Shown here in pieces: positions 21,147 to 29,633 of a DNA stretch of 64,000 nt. The translations under genes were made by a program, and so were the position numbers. The stretch is from Alloalcanivorax xenomutans. GTDB lineage: Bacteria > Pseudomonadota > Gammaproteobacteria > Pseudomonadales > Alcanivoracaceae. The stretch covers positions 1 through 64,000 of the forward strand of contig NZ_OBMO01000020.1 of the NCBI RefSeq assembly GCF_900217905.1, read 5' to 3'. The first letter of the stretch is position 1; each line of letters opens with the position of its first letter. The notes under the pieces were generated by a model. The model was not told the origin of the DNA. It did not search any database and saw nothing but the letters and a program-made list of their open reading frames with translations.

Positions 21147-21796
21147 AAGCGGATCGAGGTTTCTGGTTTTTCGTGCGCAAATCGTTGATCGGCGGCGTCA
21201 TCATTCTGCTGCCGATCTCGATCATCGCGTTCTTCTTCAAGTGGCTTTACGATGCGGTCACCAGCCTGATCGCGCCGTTCACCCGGTTCGTGGTGCATAC
21301 CTTCGGATTGCCGAAGTTCGCCGCTGACTGGGTGGTGGTGGCGGTGCTGGTGGTGTTCTGTTTCCTGGTGGGCACCCTGGTGGCGACCCGCCTGGGAAGC
21401 TGGTTGTGGCAGCGCTTCGAGGCGCGCACCATGATCCGGCTGCCGGGCTACCGGCTGGTCAAGGAAATCATTCTTCAGGTTTTCGGCAAGGATGAGGACA
21501 GTCCTTTTCATCGGGGCGAAGTGGCCCAGATATGGCTGTACGGACGCCAAGCGGACGTCTCGGTGATGGGTTTGATAACCTCGCACCATGGCAATGGCCG
21601 GGTGACCGTGTTCGTGCCCACCGGGCCCAATCCCACCACCGGTTTCATATACCATGTGCACGAAGATCTGGTGACCCGGCACCCGCAAGTGGGTGTCGAG
21701 CAGATGATGAAATCCGTGGTGGCCTGCGGCGCTGGCAGTGGTCAGTTGTTGCGGGGTGACAGTGACGGATCCGAAATACGAGGAGAGCAATCATGA
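21143..21796 (+). CDS. DUF502-family membrane protein
   Basis: The 217-residue protein has two strong membrane helices (about residues 10-32 and 58-82) and a C-terminal soluble beta-rich domain with VTVFVPTGPNPTTGFIYHV, the DUF502 signature. The function of the family is unknown. It is translationally coupled on both sides, overlapping greB upstream and elbB downstream by 4 bp each. The three genes therefore form a tight operon. Confidence 0.88.
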
Positions 21797-22443
21797 AAGT
21801 GGCCGTATTACTGGCAGGCTGTGGCGTCTATGACGGCAGCGAAATCTATGAGACCACCATTACCCTGCTGGCCCTGGACCGGGCCGGTGTGGCCTATCAA
21901 TGCATCGCACCGGACATCGATCAGGCGCATGTGATCAATCACCTCACCGGTGAAGTGGATGAGGGCGAGACCCGCAATGTGCTCAAGGAAGCGGCGCGGC
22001 TGGCGCGTGGTGAAGTGATCGAGCTGGGTCAGGCGAAAGCGGAAGACTATGACGCCCTGATCGTGCCTGGCGGTTTCGGGGTCGCCAAGAACCTGTGTGA
22101 CTTCGCCTTCAAAGGGGCGGAGATGAGTATCCACCCGCCGGTGAAGGACTTCATCCAGGCCGTGCACAAGGCCGGCAAGCCCGTGGGCCTGATCTGCATT
22201 TCTCCGACCATGACCGGTCTGCTGTTTGGTGATGCCACCTGTACCATCGGCTCCAACACCGAAGTGGCCGCCGCCATTGAACAGATGGGCGGGCGTCATC
22301 AGCCGTGTCCGGTGGACGATTTTGTCGTTGATGAGGAAAACCGTTTGGTGACCACGCCGGCCTACATGGAAGCCGGCAGCATCAAGGAAGCCGCCGCGGG
22401 GATCGAGAAGCTGGTGGACAAGATTCTGTCCATGGCGGGCTGA
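21793..22443 (+). CDS. elbB: ElbB, DJ-1/PfpI-like glyoxalase family protein
   Basis: The 216-residue protein belongs to the class I glutamine-amidotransferase-like / DJ-1 superfamily. It opens VAVLLAGCGVYDGSEIYE and has the nucleophile-elbow cysteine in PVGLICISPTM (about residue 138). E. coli ElbB has been reported to act on glyoxal in vitro and was once linked to isoprenoid synthesis; its role in the cell is unsettled. The start overlaps the DUF502 stop. A REP palindrome follows the stop. Confidence 0.9.
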   Translation: MKVAVLLAGCGVYDGSEIYETTITLLALDRAGVAYQCIAPDIDQAHVINHLTGEVDEGETRNVLKEAARLARGEVIELGQAKAEDYDALIVPGGFGVAKNLCDFAFKGAEMSIHPPVKDFIQAVHKAGKPVGLICISPTMTGLLFGDATCTIGSNTEVAAAIEQMGGRHQPCPVDDFVVDEENRLVTTPAYMEAGSIKEAAAGIEKLVDKILSMAG

Positions 22444-22517
22444 TCGGAGGAGGACCGGTCGCGGCTCTTGAGCGGAGGGCCGCCCGGCCGTTTCCCACAG
22501 ACCGGACTACGAAGCCG

Positions 22518-22587
22518 CTGTAGGAGCTTGCCCTGCAAGCGAAGGGTTTGACCCTAGAAGATTCGCTTGCGGGGCAAGCTCCTACAG
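22518..22587. repeat. REP-like palindrome, copy 2
   Basis: Two 26-nt arms (22518-22543 and 22562-22587) are inverted with one mismatch and flank an 18-nt loop. The arm sequence CTGTAGGAGCTTGCC continuing into GCAAGCGAA is the REP style of Pseudomonas relatives and matches the palindrome at 90-147. It lies between the convergent elbB and yqcC stops. Confidence 0.85.
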
Positions 22588-22629
22588 CGGCCTTGTAGAA
22601 ACCTTGGAATTCTTGTTCGCGAGGCCGGG

Positions 22630-22953
22630 TTACCCCGGAAAGTGGTCGTCGAATTCCTTCAGCACCGTCACCAGCGCCTCGGTGTCCTGAGGCAGATCCT
22701 TTAGCGCTTCCTCCGCCATCGGTGCCACGTCGCACTGCGCCGGCAGCGGGTATTCCCCTTCCAGCAGGGCCCGGAACCGGGCAATGAACACCCATTGCAG
22801 CCACTGGCTGAATACCATGGTATCGGCGAAGAACGGGGTGACGCTGTCGAACGCCTCGGGGGCCGGTGGCTGTGTTTCCCACAGATCCAGCCGTTGCAGT
22901 TCCCGTTGCAGTTGGTCGAGCAGGGTGGTGAGGCGTTGCGTTTGATCAGTCAT
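22630..22953 (-). CDS. YqcC family (DUF446) protein
   Basis: The 107-residue all-helical protein carries the YqcC pattern (LWETQPPAPEAFDSVTPFF, TMVFSQWLQWVFIARF). Its biochemical role is unknown. It overlaps the upstream HAD gene by 8 bp, so the two are co-translated. No signal peptide is seen. The family call rests on the conserved WLQWVFI core. Confidence 0.85.
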   Translation of the reverse strand: MTDQTQRLTTLLDQLQRELQRLDLWETQPPAPEAFDSVTPFFADTMVFSQWLQWVFIARFRALLEGEYPLPAQCDVAPMAEEALKDLPQDTEALVTVLKEFDDHFPG

Positions 22954-23653
22954 CGAACAGGGGCAGCAGGTCGGTGAGTTCGTGAAGGTTGTGAATGTAA
23001 TGGCTCGGTTGATCCAGGTCCGAAGGCCAGGACAGATCGATCAGATTGGCCCACACCGCATGGAAACCATGCTGGCGCGCCGCGTCCACATCCTCCAATG
23101 GATGGTCGCCCACGTGCACCGCCTGGGTGGCGCTGACGCCGGCGCTGTGCAGGGCGGCATGGAACATGTCCGCTTCCGGTTTGCGTTTGCCGATGCTTTC
23201 CGCGGAATGATGGAAAGCAAACAAATCACGAATGCCGATTTGCTTCAGGTCGGCGTTGCCATTGCTGAGCGCGCCCAGGGTGTAGCTGTCCGCCAGGGTT
23301 TCCAGCACTTCCAGCGCGCCGGGGAAAAAACTGACTTTATTGCGTGCTTCGTGGAATACCAGAAAGGCATCCTGGGCAATGTGGCGGGCCTCGCGCTCGG
23401 CGAAGCCGGCCTCGATAAAGGCCTGGGCCATGGCGTCCCGGCGCAGCCGGGTCAGATTATTGAGATAGTCCGGTTGCTCGCCGATCAGCCGGTCACGTAC
23501 CGAGCGGATGCGCTCGGCGGTCAGCGCCGCGGACGCCTCCGGATGATGCTCGGCGATCCAGGCACTGCAGGTGCGTTCCGCCTGACGAATCACCTCATCC
23601 ACCGGCCAGAGGGTATTGTCCAGGTCGAAGGTGATCAGTTTCAGTCCAGTCAT
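22946..23653 (-). CDS. HAD-superfamily hydrolase
   Basis: The 235-residue phosphatase-like protein has HAD motif I FDLDNTLWP (nucleophile D10), motif II in GALSNGN, the motif III lysine in GKRKPEADMF, and motif IV VGDHPLEDVDAAR. A helical cap domain lies between motifs I and II (subfamily IA). This is the HAD gene that follows xerC in Pseudomonas; there it is annotated as a hydrolase of unknown substrate, and a flavin-phosphate (YigB-like) activity is plausible. A strong hairpin separates it from xerC. Confidence 0.88.
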   Translation of the reverse strand: MTGLKLITFDLDNTLWPVDEVIRQAERTCSAWIAEHHPEASAALTAERIRSVRDRLIGEQPDYLNNLTRLRRDAMAQAFIEAGFAEREARHIAQDAFLVFHEARNKVSFFPGALEVLETLADSYTLGALSNGNADLKQIGIRDLFAFHHSAESIGKRKPEADMFHAALHSAGVSATQAVHVGDHPLEDVDAARQHGFHAVWANLIDLSWPSDLDQPSHYIHNLHELTDLLPLFDD

Positions 23654-23669
23654 AGGGAATCGGAGAGCA

Positions 23670-23717
23670 GCGGGTTGATCGGGGCAGCAGGCTATCCACT
23701 ATCCCCGATCAACCCGC
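23670..23717. terminator. Hairpin between xerC and the HAD gene
   Basis: Perfect 15-bp arms (GCGGGTTGATCGGGG / CCCCGATCAACCCGC) flank an 18-nt loop immediately after the xerC stop. There is no T-run, so it may end or stabilise the xerC transcript. Confidence 0.6.
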
Positions 23718-23722
23718 CGTGA

Positions 23723-24631
23723 TCAATCGTCTTTCTTGCGCTGGGCGCGTGGATGGGCGTCGTCGTAGATCCGTGCCAGATGCTGGAAATCCAGGTGGGT
23801 ATAGACCTGGGTGGTGCTGAGATTGGCGTGGCCGAGCAACTCCTGCACCGCGCGCAGGTCGCCGGAGGATTCGAGCAGGTGGGTGGCGTAGGAATGGCGC
23901 AGCTTATGCGGGTGCAGATGCTCGCCAAGGCCCCGCTTAACCGCCGCCTGACGCAGGCGCTGCTGCACCGTGGCCGGTGACACCCGCCGTCCGCGCTGGC
24001 TGACGAACAAAGCCGGCTGGTCCGGTGAGGTGAGCTGGCCTCGCACCGACAGCCAGCGGCGCAGGGCGGCCAGGGCCGGCTTGCCCACCGGCAGCAGGCG
24101 GGTCTTGTTGCCCTTGCCGGTGACCCGTACTTGGCCGGCGGTGATGTCGATGCTGTCCAGATTCAGGCTGATCAGTTCCGCCAGCCGCAGGCCACAGCCA
24201 TAGAGCAGCTCCATCATCGCCTGGTCGCGCCGGTCCAGCGGCGTGCCGCTGGCCTCTTCGCTATCGAGCAAATGGCGGGTTTGGTCGGCGTCCAGGGCCT
24301 TGGGCAGCCGTTTGCCGCTTTTCGGAGCACGAATATCCAGGGCGGGATTGTCGCTGACCCTGCCTTCCCGGATCAGGAAATGAAAAAAAGTGCGCAAAGT
24401 GGACAGCAGACGCTGCAGGCTTCGCCCGCCGAGACCATCCCGGTGCAGCCGCGCCACCAGGGCGCGCAGATCATGCACCGTGACGCGGCGCCAGTGGAGG
24501 CCGTCCAGGGCCTGACGGGCGCGTTCGAGATCGCGGCGGTAATGTTTGACGGTGTTGGCGGAAAGCCGCCGTTCGCTGTCCAGATGACGGATAAAATCCG
24601 CCACCCAATCAGCGTCGCTGGCGGCGGTCAT
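23723..24631 (-). CDS. xerC: Site-specific tyrosine recombinase XerC
   Basis: The 302-residue recombinase resolves chromosome dimers at dif together with XerD. The N-terminal SAM-like core-binding domain is residues 8-95. The catalytic domain shows R in [13 protein letters not shown] in [10 protein letters not shown]-x-x-R in [15 protein letters not shown] in [11 protein letters not shown] and the nucleophile Y in VYTHLD. The start is the ATG of MTAASDADW, 4 bp after the DUF484 stop. XerC rather than XerD is supported by the dapF-DUF484-xerC-HAD gene order. Confidence 0.93.
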   Translation of the reverse strand: MTAASDADWVADFIRHLDSERRLSANTVKHYRRDLERARQALDGLHWRRVTVHDLRALVARLHRDGLGGRSLQRLLSTLRTFFHFLIREGRVSDNPALDIRAPKSGKRLPKALDADQTRHLLDSEEASGTPLDRRDQAMMELLYGCGLRLAELISLNLDSIDITAGQVRVTGKGNKTRLLPVGKPALAALRRWLSVRGQLTSPDQPALFVSQRGRRVSPATVQQRLRQAAVKRGLGEHLHPHKLRHSYATHLLESSGDLRAVQELLGHANLSTTQVYTHLDFQHLARIYDDAHPRAQRKKDD

Positions 24632-24635
24632 GGGG

Positions 24636-25349
24636 TCAGGCCCGTTGCGCCTGGCGGGCGGTACTGGAATGGCCCACTTCGCTGAGACGGCGCGCCAGGA
24701 TATCGCCCAGGTGGTTGATGAACAGAGTGTCCATGCCGCTGCGGAAGTGCATGGCGTCACGGCTGCCGATGGCCAGCAGACCGACCGGGCCATGGAAATC
24801 CAGCGGGATCAGGGCGGCGGATTGCACCTGCTCGCTCTGCTCCTGGAACAGCGCTTTCAGTTCTTCCTGGCGGAACACGCCGCATACCGACTTGCCTGGA
24901 CGCAGCATCGGCGCCAGGCCGGAGGGCAGCGCTTCATCGTCGATCAGCCGTACCTGTTTGCGCAATTCGCCGAGAATCGGGATCTCGCGGTCGTGCAGCA
25001 GCAGGGCCACGGCGTCGCAATGGAAGTCGTCTTCCAGGGTACGCACCAGGCCCCGGAACAGCTTGTCGGGGGTGCGTGCTTCCAGCAGGGCCAGGGTCAG
25101 GCCTCGTGTCAGTTCGAACAAGCGGTCATTTTCCCGCGCCACGTCAAGCAGGCCGTTCAGGCGTTCGCGTAACTCCTGATTGCGTTCGCGCAGGATCGCC
25201 GCCTGGCGTTCCAGTAAGGAAACCGCCTGGCCGCGGGCGTCCGGCAGACGCAGCAGTTCCAGCAGCTCCGGCCGTTGCTGGAAATAGTCCGGGTGCTGGC
25301 GCAGGAAAGCGGCGACCTGGTCGGCGCTGGTGGGTTTTTGCTCGCTCAT
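24636..25349 (-). CDS. DUF484 (GAF-like) protein
   Basis: The 237-residue cytoplasmic protein has an N-terminal FLRQHPDYFQQRPELL motif, a coiled coil (about residues 40-80) and a GAF-like domain (about 95-220). This is the DUF484 layout. It is always found between dapF and xerC in pseudomonads, and its function is unknown. The start has GGGGA 9 nt upstream. It is spaced tightly from both neighbours in one operon. Confidence 0.88.
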   Translation of the reverse strand: MSEQKPTSADQVAAFLRQHPDYFQQRPELLELLRLPDARGQAVSLLERQAAILRERNQELRERLNGLLDVARENDRLFELTRGLTLALLEARTPDKLFRGLVRTLEDDFHCDAVALLLHDREIPILGELRKQVRLIDDEALPSGLAPMLRPGKSVCGVFRQEELKALFQEQSEQVQSAALIPLDFHGPVGLLAIGSRDAMHFRSGMDTLFINHLGDILARRLSEVGHSSTARQAQRA

Positions 25350-25371
25350 GAAATCATCCCCGTGGGTTGGC

Positions 25372-26250
25372 TCAACGGGCTTTGCTCGGCTGCGGAATGT
25401 CGATGGCGCCATCATAGACACGGCTTGCAGGGCCTGTCATCAACACGCCGCTCTGGCTGTCCTGGCTGCCATGGGGATAGTGGACCTGCAGGGCGCCGCC
25501 GAGCAGGTGCACGGTGACGGTATCGTCGAGCAGGCCTCTGCGCTGGCCGCACAAAACCGCGGCGCAGGCACCGGAGCCGCAGGCCAGGGTTTCACCGGCG
25601 CCGCGTTCATAGACCCGCAGCCGGATCTCGTTGCGGCTGATCACCTGCATGAACCCCACGTTGACCCGCTCGGGAAACTGCTCGTGGCTTTCCAGCAACG
25701 GCCCGACGGTGTCCACCGGGGCGTTGTCCACATTTTCCACCAACAGGACACAATGGGGATTACCCAGCCCCACGGCGGAGACTTCATAGCCGTTGTTGCC
25801 GGCCACCAGAAAATAGCTGTCCGCTTCCGCCTTGGCGGTGAAGGGAATGGCTTGCGGAGCCCAGCGCGGCGCGCCCATGTCCACGGTCACCAGGCCATCG
25901 TCGGTGACCCGCAAGGTCATTTCGCCGGCGGCGGTCTCCACGCGGATCTCGTGTTTGTCGGTGAGTTCCTCGTCACGGACGAAGCGGGCGAAGCAGCGGG
26001 CGCCGTTGCCGCACTGGCTCACTTCGGAACCATCGCTGTTGAAAATGCGGTAGCGAAAGTCCACGCCCTCTTTACGGGCCGGTTGCACCACCAGCATCTG
26101 ATCGAAGCCGATGCCGAAATGCCGGTCGCCCAAGCGCCGCAGCTCTTCCGCCGGTAACGGCGGGCCGTTTTCCGGCAGCGGCTGGCGCACGCCATCCACG
26201 ACCACGAAATCGTTGCCAAGCCCGTGCATTTTGGTGAATTTCAGTCGCAT
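25372..26250 (-). CDS. dapF: Diaminopimelate epimerase
   Basis: The 292-residue, PLP-independent epimerase interconverts LL- and meso-diaminopimelate for lysine and peptidoglycan. Both catalytic cysteines are present: SQCGNGARC (about residue 75) and TLACGSGACAA (about 220). The start is the ATG of MRLKFTKMHGLGNDF, the family N-terminus, although an in-frame ATG lies 9 nt upstream. Its usual upstream partner lysA is displaced by about 4.3 kb of other genes. Confidence 0.96.
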   Translation of the reverse strand: MRLKFTKMHGLGNDFVVVDGVRQPLPENGPPLPAEELRRLGDRHFGIGFDQMLVVQPARKEGVDFRYRIFNSDGSEVSQCGNGARCFARFVRDEELTDKHEIRVETAAGEMTLRVTDDGLVTVDMGAPRWAPQAIPFTAKAEADSYFLVAGNNGYEVSAVGLGNPHCVLLVENVDNAPVDTVGPLLESHEQFPERVNVGFMQVISRNEIRLRVYERGAGETLACGSGACAAVLCGQRRGLLDDTVTVHLLGGALQVHYPHGSQDSQSGVLMTGPASRVYDGAIDIPQPSKAR

Positions 26251-26320
26251 GCGACGCATCCGCGCAGATAACGAAAACCACCATTGTACGGGGATTTGCA
26301 GGGGAGCAGTAGGGCGGGGA

Positions 26321-26929
26321 TTATTCCAGCAGGGCGGCGCAAATCTTCAGCGCGGTTTCCGTCACCGTGTCCACCGGCTGGGCATAACCGGTGGCCATCC
26401 AATATAGCGCGATATGAATGAAGCCGCCCTGGAGGCCGGCCTGGAGCATGGGGTCGAACTGCTGACCGGGCCGGGCCAGGGCCTGGGTCATGTTCTGGAT
26501 GCCGGCCCGCAGGGCGTCATCGATGGCCCGGTCCACCGCCGGGCTGATGCCGCGAATATCGATCAGCAACAGCCGGGCAACATTCGGTTTGTCTTTCAAC
26601 TCCTGGAAATAGGAGCGCAGCATGGCGCGGCAGCGGGCCAGCGGGTCGTCCCCCGCGGCCTCGGCGGCGGCCATGTTGTGCGCGCGCAGGCGTCGGGTGG
26701 CCTGCTCATAACAGGCGATCAGCAGCTCATCGCTGTGGCCGAAGGATTCATAGAAATAGCGCTGGGTCAGGCCGGCGGCGTCGCACACCTGTTTGACACT
26801 GGAATGCCGGTAGCCGTTGTGGCCGTAGACCTCGGTCGCGGCATCGATCAACTGCTGGCGGCGCAGTGCGCGCCGTTCCCGTGCGGCGGTGCCCCGGTAC
26901 GGTCGCTTGCCTGTGGTTTCTGTGGCCAT
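26321..26929 (-). CDS. TetR-family repressor divergent from the AlmA-type gene
   Basis: The 202-residue regulator has an N-terminal TetR helix-turn-helix (about residues 20-66, SSVKQVCDAAGLTQRYFYESFG) and a ligand-binding C-terminal domain. The start is the ATG of MATETTGKRPY; the longer frame would translate its own operator region. Two overlapping palindromes lie in the 136-bp divergent gap, so self-repression and control of the flavin monooxygenase gene are likely. The ligand may be a long-chain alkane metabolite; that is inference from context only. Confidence 0.88.
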   Translation of the reverse strand: MATETTGKRPYRGTAARERRALRRQQLIDAATEVYGHNGYRHSSVKQVCDAAGLTQRYFYESFGHSDELLIACYEQATRRLRAHNMAAAEAAGDDPLARCRAMLRSYFQELKDKPNVARLLLIDIRGISPAVDRAIDDALRAGIQNMTQALARPGQQFDPMLQAGLQGGFIHIALYWMATGYAQPVDTVTETALKICAALLE

Positions 26930-26949
26930 GAGGATTCTGAAAAGCGGCG

Positions 26950-26984
26950 TTGTCAAATTATAAGTGACAATATAAATTGTCACT
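26950..26984. promoter_or_regulatory. Candidate TetR operator in the tetR/almA divergent promoter
   Basis: A perfect palindrome AGTGACAA-TATAAA-TTGTCACT (26963-26984) is preceded by another TTGTCA half-site (26950-26955). The half-sites give two overlapping inverted repeats. TTGTCA and TATAAA also look like promoter hexamers with short spacing, so binding would block transcription. Confidence 0.7.
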
Positions 26985-27065
26985 CATGCTTACCAGCAAA
27001 GGCCCGCGGCCGTTTCATCGCAAACGCGCAAGCCCGTATTGGCGCGAGGCACAGAGGATATCAGC

Positions 27066-28541
27066 ATGAATAAACAACAAGAACAATTTCAGCCCGCCCC
27101 CCTGGATGTCCTGATCATCGGCGCGGGCCTGTCCGGCATCGGCGCGGCCCGGGCCCTGAGCGACAAGTGTCCGGACAAGCGCTATCTGATTCTTGAGCGG
27201 CGGGATGCCATTGGCGGTACCTGGGACCTGTTCCGCTATCCGGGCATACGGTCGGACTCGGACATGTATACCCTGGGCTACAGCTACAAGCCCTGGACCG
27301 GCCGCAAGGCGATTGCCGATGGCGCGGACATCAAGCGCTATATCGAGGAAATCGCCGAAGAGTCCGGAGCCATTCACAACATTCGCTTCCGCCATCAGGT
27401 GATGTCGGCCAGTTGGTCCAGTGACGAAGGGTTGTGGACGGTGCGGGTCAAGGCCACCGACCGGACCGGGGAGACGCGGGAGGAGCGCATCCGGACCCGC
27501 TTCATCGCCTCCTGCTCGGGCTACTACAGCTACGACGAGGGCTATCGGCCGGAGTTTCCCGGCGAGTCGGACTTTACCGGACAAATCATTCATCCGCAGT
27601 TCTGGCCGGAGCAACTGGACTACCAGGGCAAACGCATTGTCGTTATCGGCAGCGGCGCCACCGCCGTCACCCTGGTGCCGGCACTGGCCGAACAGGGGGC
27701 GCGGGTCACCATGCTGCAACGCTCCCCCAGCTATATCTTCGCGCGCCCCCTGGTGGACCGGCTTGCCCACGCCATGCAGCGCTGGTTGCCCCTGCCGCTG
27801 GCCTATCGCCTGACCCGCTGGAAGAACGTGCTGCTCGGCCAGCGTTTCTTCCACAATGCCCGTACCCGGCCCGGCCCCACCCGGGAATACCTGTTGCATC
27901 TGGCACAGCGTCAGGTCGGCTCGGGAGTGGACATGAAACACTTCACGCCGGACTACCGTCCCTGGGATCAGCGTGTTTGCGCCGTGCCGGACGGCGATCT
28001 GTTTCATATGTTGCGCTCCCGGCGGGTGGATATCGTCACCGATACCATCGACCGCTTCACGCCGGGCGGTATCCGACTTGCTTCCGGCCAGGAGCTGGAG
28101 GCGGACATCATCGTCACCGCCACCGGGCTGAAATTGAACGCCCTGGGCGATGTGCGGCTGGAAGTGGACGGCAAGGCAATGGCGGTGGCCGACTGCATGG
28201 CTTACAAAGGCATGATGCTCAGCGATGTGCCGAACCTGATGCTCACTTTTGGTTATACCAACGCGTCCTGGACGTTGAAGGCCGAACTGACCTGCAACTA
28301 CATGACCCGCCTGTTGCGTTACATGGACAGGAAGGGCGCGCGGATGGCGGTGGCGCGGCGCGATCCGGCCGTCAAGGCGCTGCCGTTCCTCGATTTCAGT
28401 TCCGGCTATGTCCAGCGTGGCGTGGATGTCATGCCGCAACAAGGCGACCGCGAATGCTGGCGCGTGCATCAGAATTACCTGAAAGACAAATACATGATCC
28501 AGTACGGCAGACTGGATGACGGCGTGCTGCAGTTTCAATAA
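27066..28541 (+). CDS. almA: AlmA-like flavin monooxygenase (Baeyer-Villiger/FMO type)
   Basis: The 491-residue FAD/NADPH monooxygenase shows the FAD Rossmann motif GAGLSGIG (residues 17-24), GGTWDLFRYPGIRSDSD, the Baeyer-Villiger fingerprint FTGQIIHPQFWP (FxGxxxHxxxWP) and the NADPH Rossmann motif GSGATAV. The segments DMKHFTPDYRPWDQR, ADIIVTATGL and FGYTNASWTLKAEL match my recollection of AlmA, the flavin enzyme implicated in growth on very long-chain alkanes in Acinetobacter and Alcanivorax. A ketone-oxidising Baeyer-Villiger activity is the main alternative. The ribosome-binding site is AGAGGA. It lies in a TetR / monooxygenase / hydrolase cassette. Confidence 0.82.
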   Translation: MNKQQEQFQPAPLDVLIIGAGLSGIGAARALSDKCPDKRYLILERRDAIGGTWDLFRYPGIRSDSDMYTLGYSYKPWTGRKAIADGADIKRYIEEIAEESGAIHNIRFRHQVMSASWSSDEGLWTVRVKATDRTGETREERIRTRFIASCSGYYSYDEGYRPEFPGESDFTGQIIHPQFWPEQLDYQGKRIVVIGSGATAVTLVPALAEQGARVTMLQRSPSYIFARPLVDRLAHAMQRWLPLPLAYRLTRWKNVLLGQRFFHNARTRPGPTREYLLHLAQRQVGSGVDMKHFTPDYRPWDQRVCAVPDGDLFHMLRSRRVDIVTDTIDRFTPGGIRLASGQELEADIIVTATGLKLNALGDVRLEVDGKAMAVADCMAYKGMMLSDVPNLMLTFGYTNASWTLKAELTCNYMTRLLRYMDRKGARMAVARRDPAVKALPFLDFSSGYVQRGVDVMPQQGDRECWRVHQNYLKDKYMIQYGRLDDGVLQFQ

Positions 28542-28588
28542 CCACGCTGTTTCAATAACGGTAGGGAAGAAAAACGAAGGAAACGGCT

Positions 28589-29548
28589 ATGGGGTATGTG
28601 CTGAGCGGCCTGTTGATCGTGGTGATTCTGATCGCGGCGGGACTTTTTGTTTTCACCTGGATGACGGTGCGCAAAGTGCAGTTTGGCTTGCCGCCGGAGG
28701 GCCGTTTCGTCACGGTCATGGGCAACCGTATCCACTACATCGAGCAAGGCAGCGGGCCGGAAACCCTGCTGCTGATTCATGGACTGAGCGGGGTCTCCCA
28801 GCACTTCTCCTACAAAGTGCTCGGCGAACTGGCCAAGGATTATCGGGTGGTGGCCATTGATCGCCCCGGCAGCGGCTATTCGGAACGCGCCGCGCGTTCC
28901 TCCGCCTCCCTGGTAGTTCAGGCCGATGTGGTGGCCGGCGTCATCGACGCCTTGCAACTGGGTAAGCCGATGTTGGTGGGGCACTCGCTGGGCGGGGCGC
29001 TGTCGCTGGCCACGGCGTTGCGGCATCCGGACAAGGTGCGGGGGCTGACGCTGATCGCGCCGCTGACTCATATGCCCGCCGCCGGGCCCTCCAAGGCGTT
29101 CGCGGCGCTGGGCATACGTCAGTCCTGGTTGCGGCAACTGGTGGCCTGGACGCTGATGGTGCCGATGACCATGCGTTATCGGGAAAAGGTGCTGGATATC
29201 GTGTTCGGGCCGGAAACAGTGCCAGCCGACTATGCGATACGCGGTGGCGGCGCGCTCGGGCTGAGACCCAGTCATTTCATCGCGGCGTCACGGGATTTGC
29301 TGGCGCTGGATGGGGTGGTGCCGGAGCTGCAGCAGCGTTATGCCGATCTGCAAGTGCCGGTCCGGATCCTCTATGGTCGAGGCGACCGCATTCTCGATCC
29401 GCGGGAACAGGGGCAGGGGATGGTGGACCGGTTCCCGGACAAAGTGGAACTGGAGCTTATCGAAGGCGGCCACATGTTGCCGCTGACCCAGCCGGAGGTG
29501 ACCACGGATTTCATCCGGCGCGGCATGCGGGCCTTGCCGCCCGCCTGA
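28589..29548 (+). CDS. Membrane-anchored alpha/beta hydrolase
   Basis: The 319-residue protein begins with one membrane helix (about residues 4-26) followed by an alpha/beta-hydrolase fold. The oxyanion segment is LLIHGLSG, the nucleophile elbow is GHSLGGAL (serine about residue 133), and the acid is in YGRGDRILDP. The catalytic histidine is in GGHMLPLTQPE. The start has GAAGGAAACGGCT upstream. It lies 47 bp after the AlmA-like gene in the same direction, so it is probably co-transcribed. An esterase acting on products of the monooxygenase is a reasonable inference; the substrate is not predictable. Confidence 0.85.
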   Translation: MGYVLSGLLIVVILIAAGLFVFTWMTVRKVQFGLPPEGRFVTVMGNRIHYIEQGSGPETLLLIHGLSGVSQHFSYKVLGELAKDYRVVAIDRPGSGYSERAARSSASLVVQADVVAGVIDALQLGKPMLVGHSLGGALSLATALRHPDKVRGLTLIAPLTHMPAAGPSKAFAALGIRQSWLRQLVAWTLMVPMTMRYREKVLDIVFGPETVPADYAIRGGGALGLRPSHFIAASRDLLALDGVVPELQQRYADLQVPVRILYGRGDRILDPREQGQGMVDRFPDKVELELIEGGHMLPLTQPEVTTDFIRRGMRALPPA

Positions 29549-29633
29549 TGGAGGGAAAGCCGGGGCCGCTCCGAGTATAGGCGTGTTGGTTGCTCCCCGC
29601 GTACAATGCCGGTTTGCCGCCTCGGGACCCGCC

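Noticed and set aside
23723-24631. Tyrosine recombinase as a mobile-element integrase
   Set aside because: Its length and gene order (dapF-DUF484-xerC-HAD) identify the chromosomal dimer-resolution enzyme XerC.
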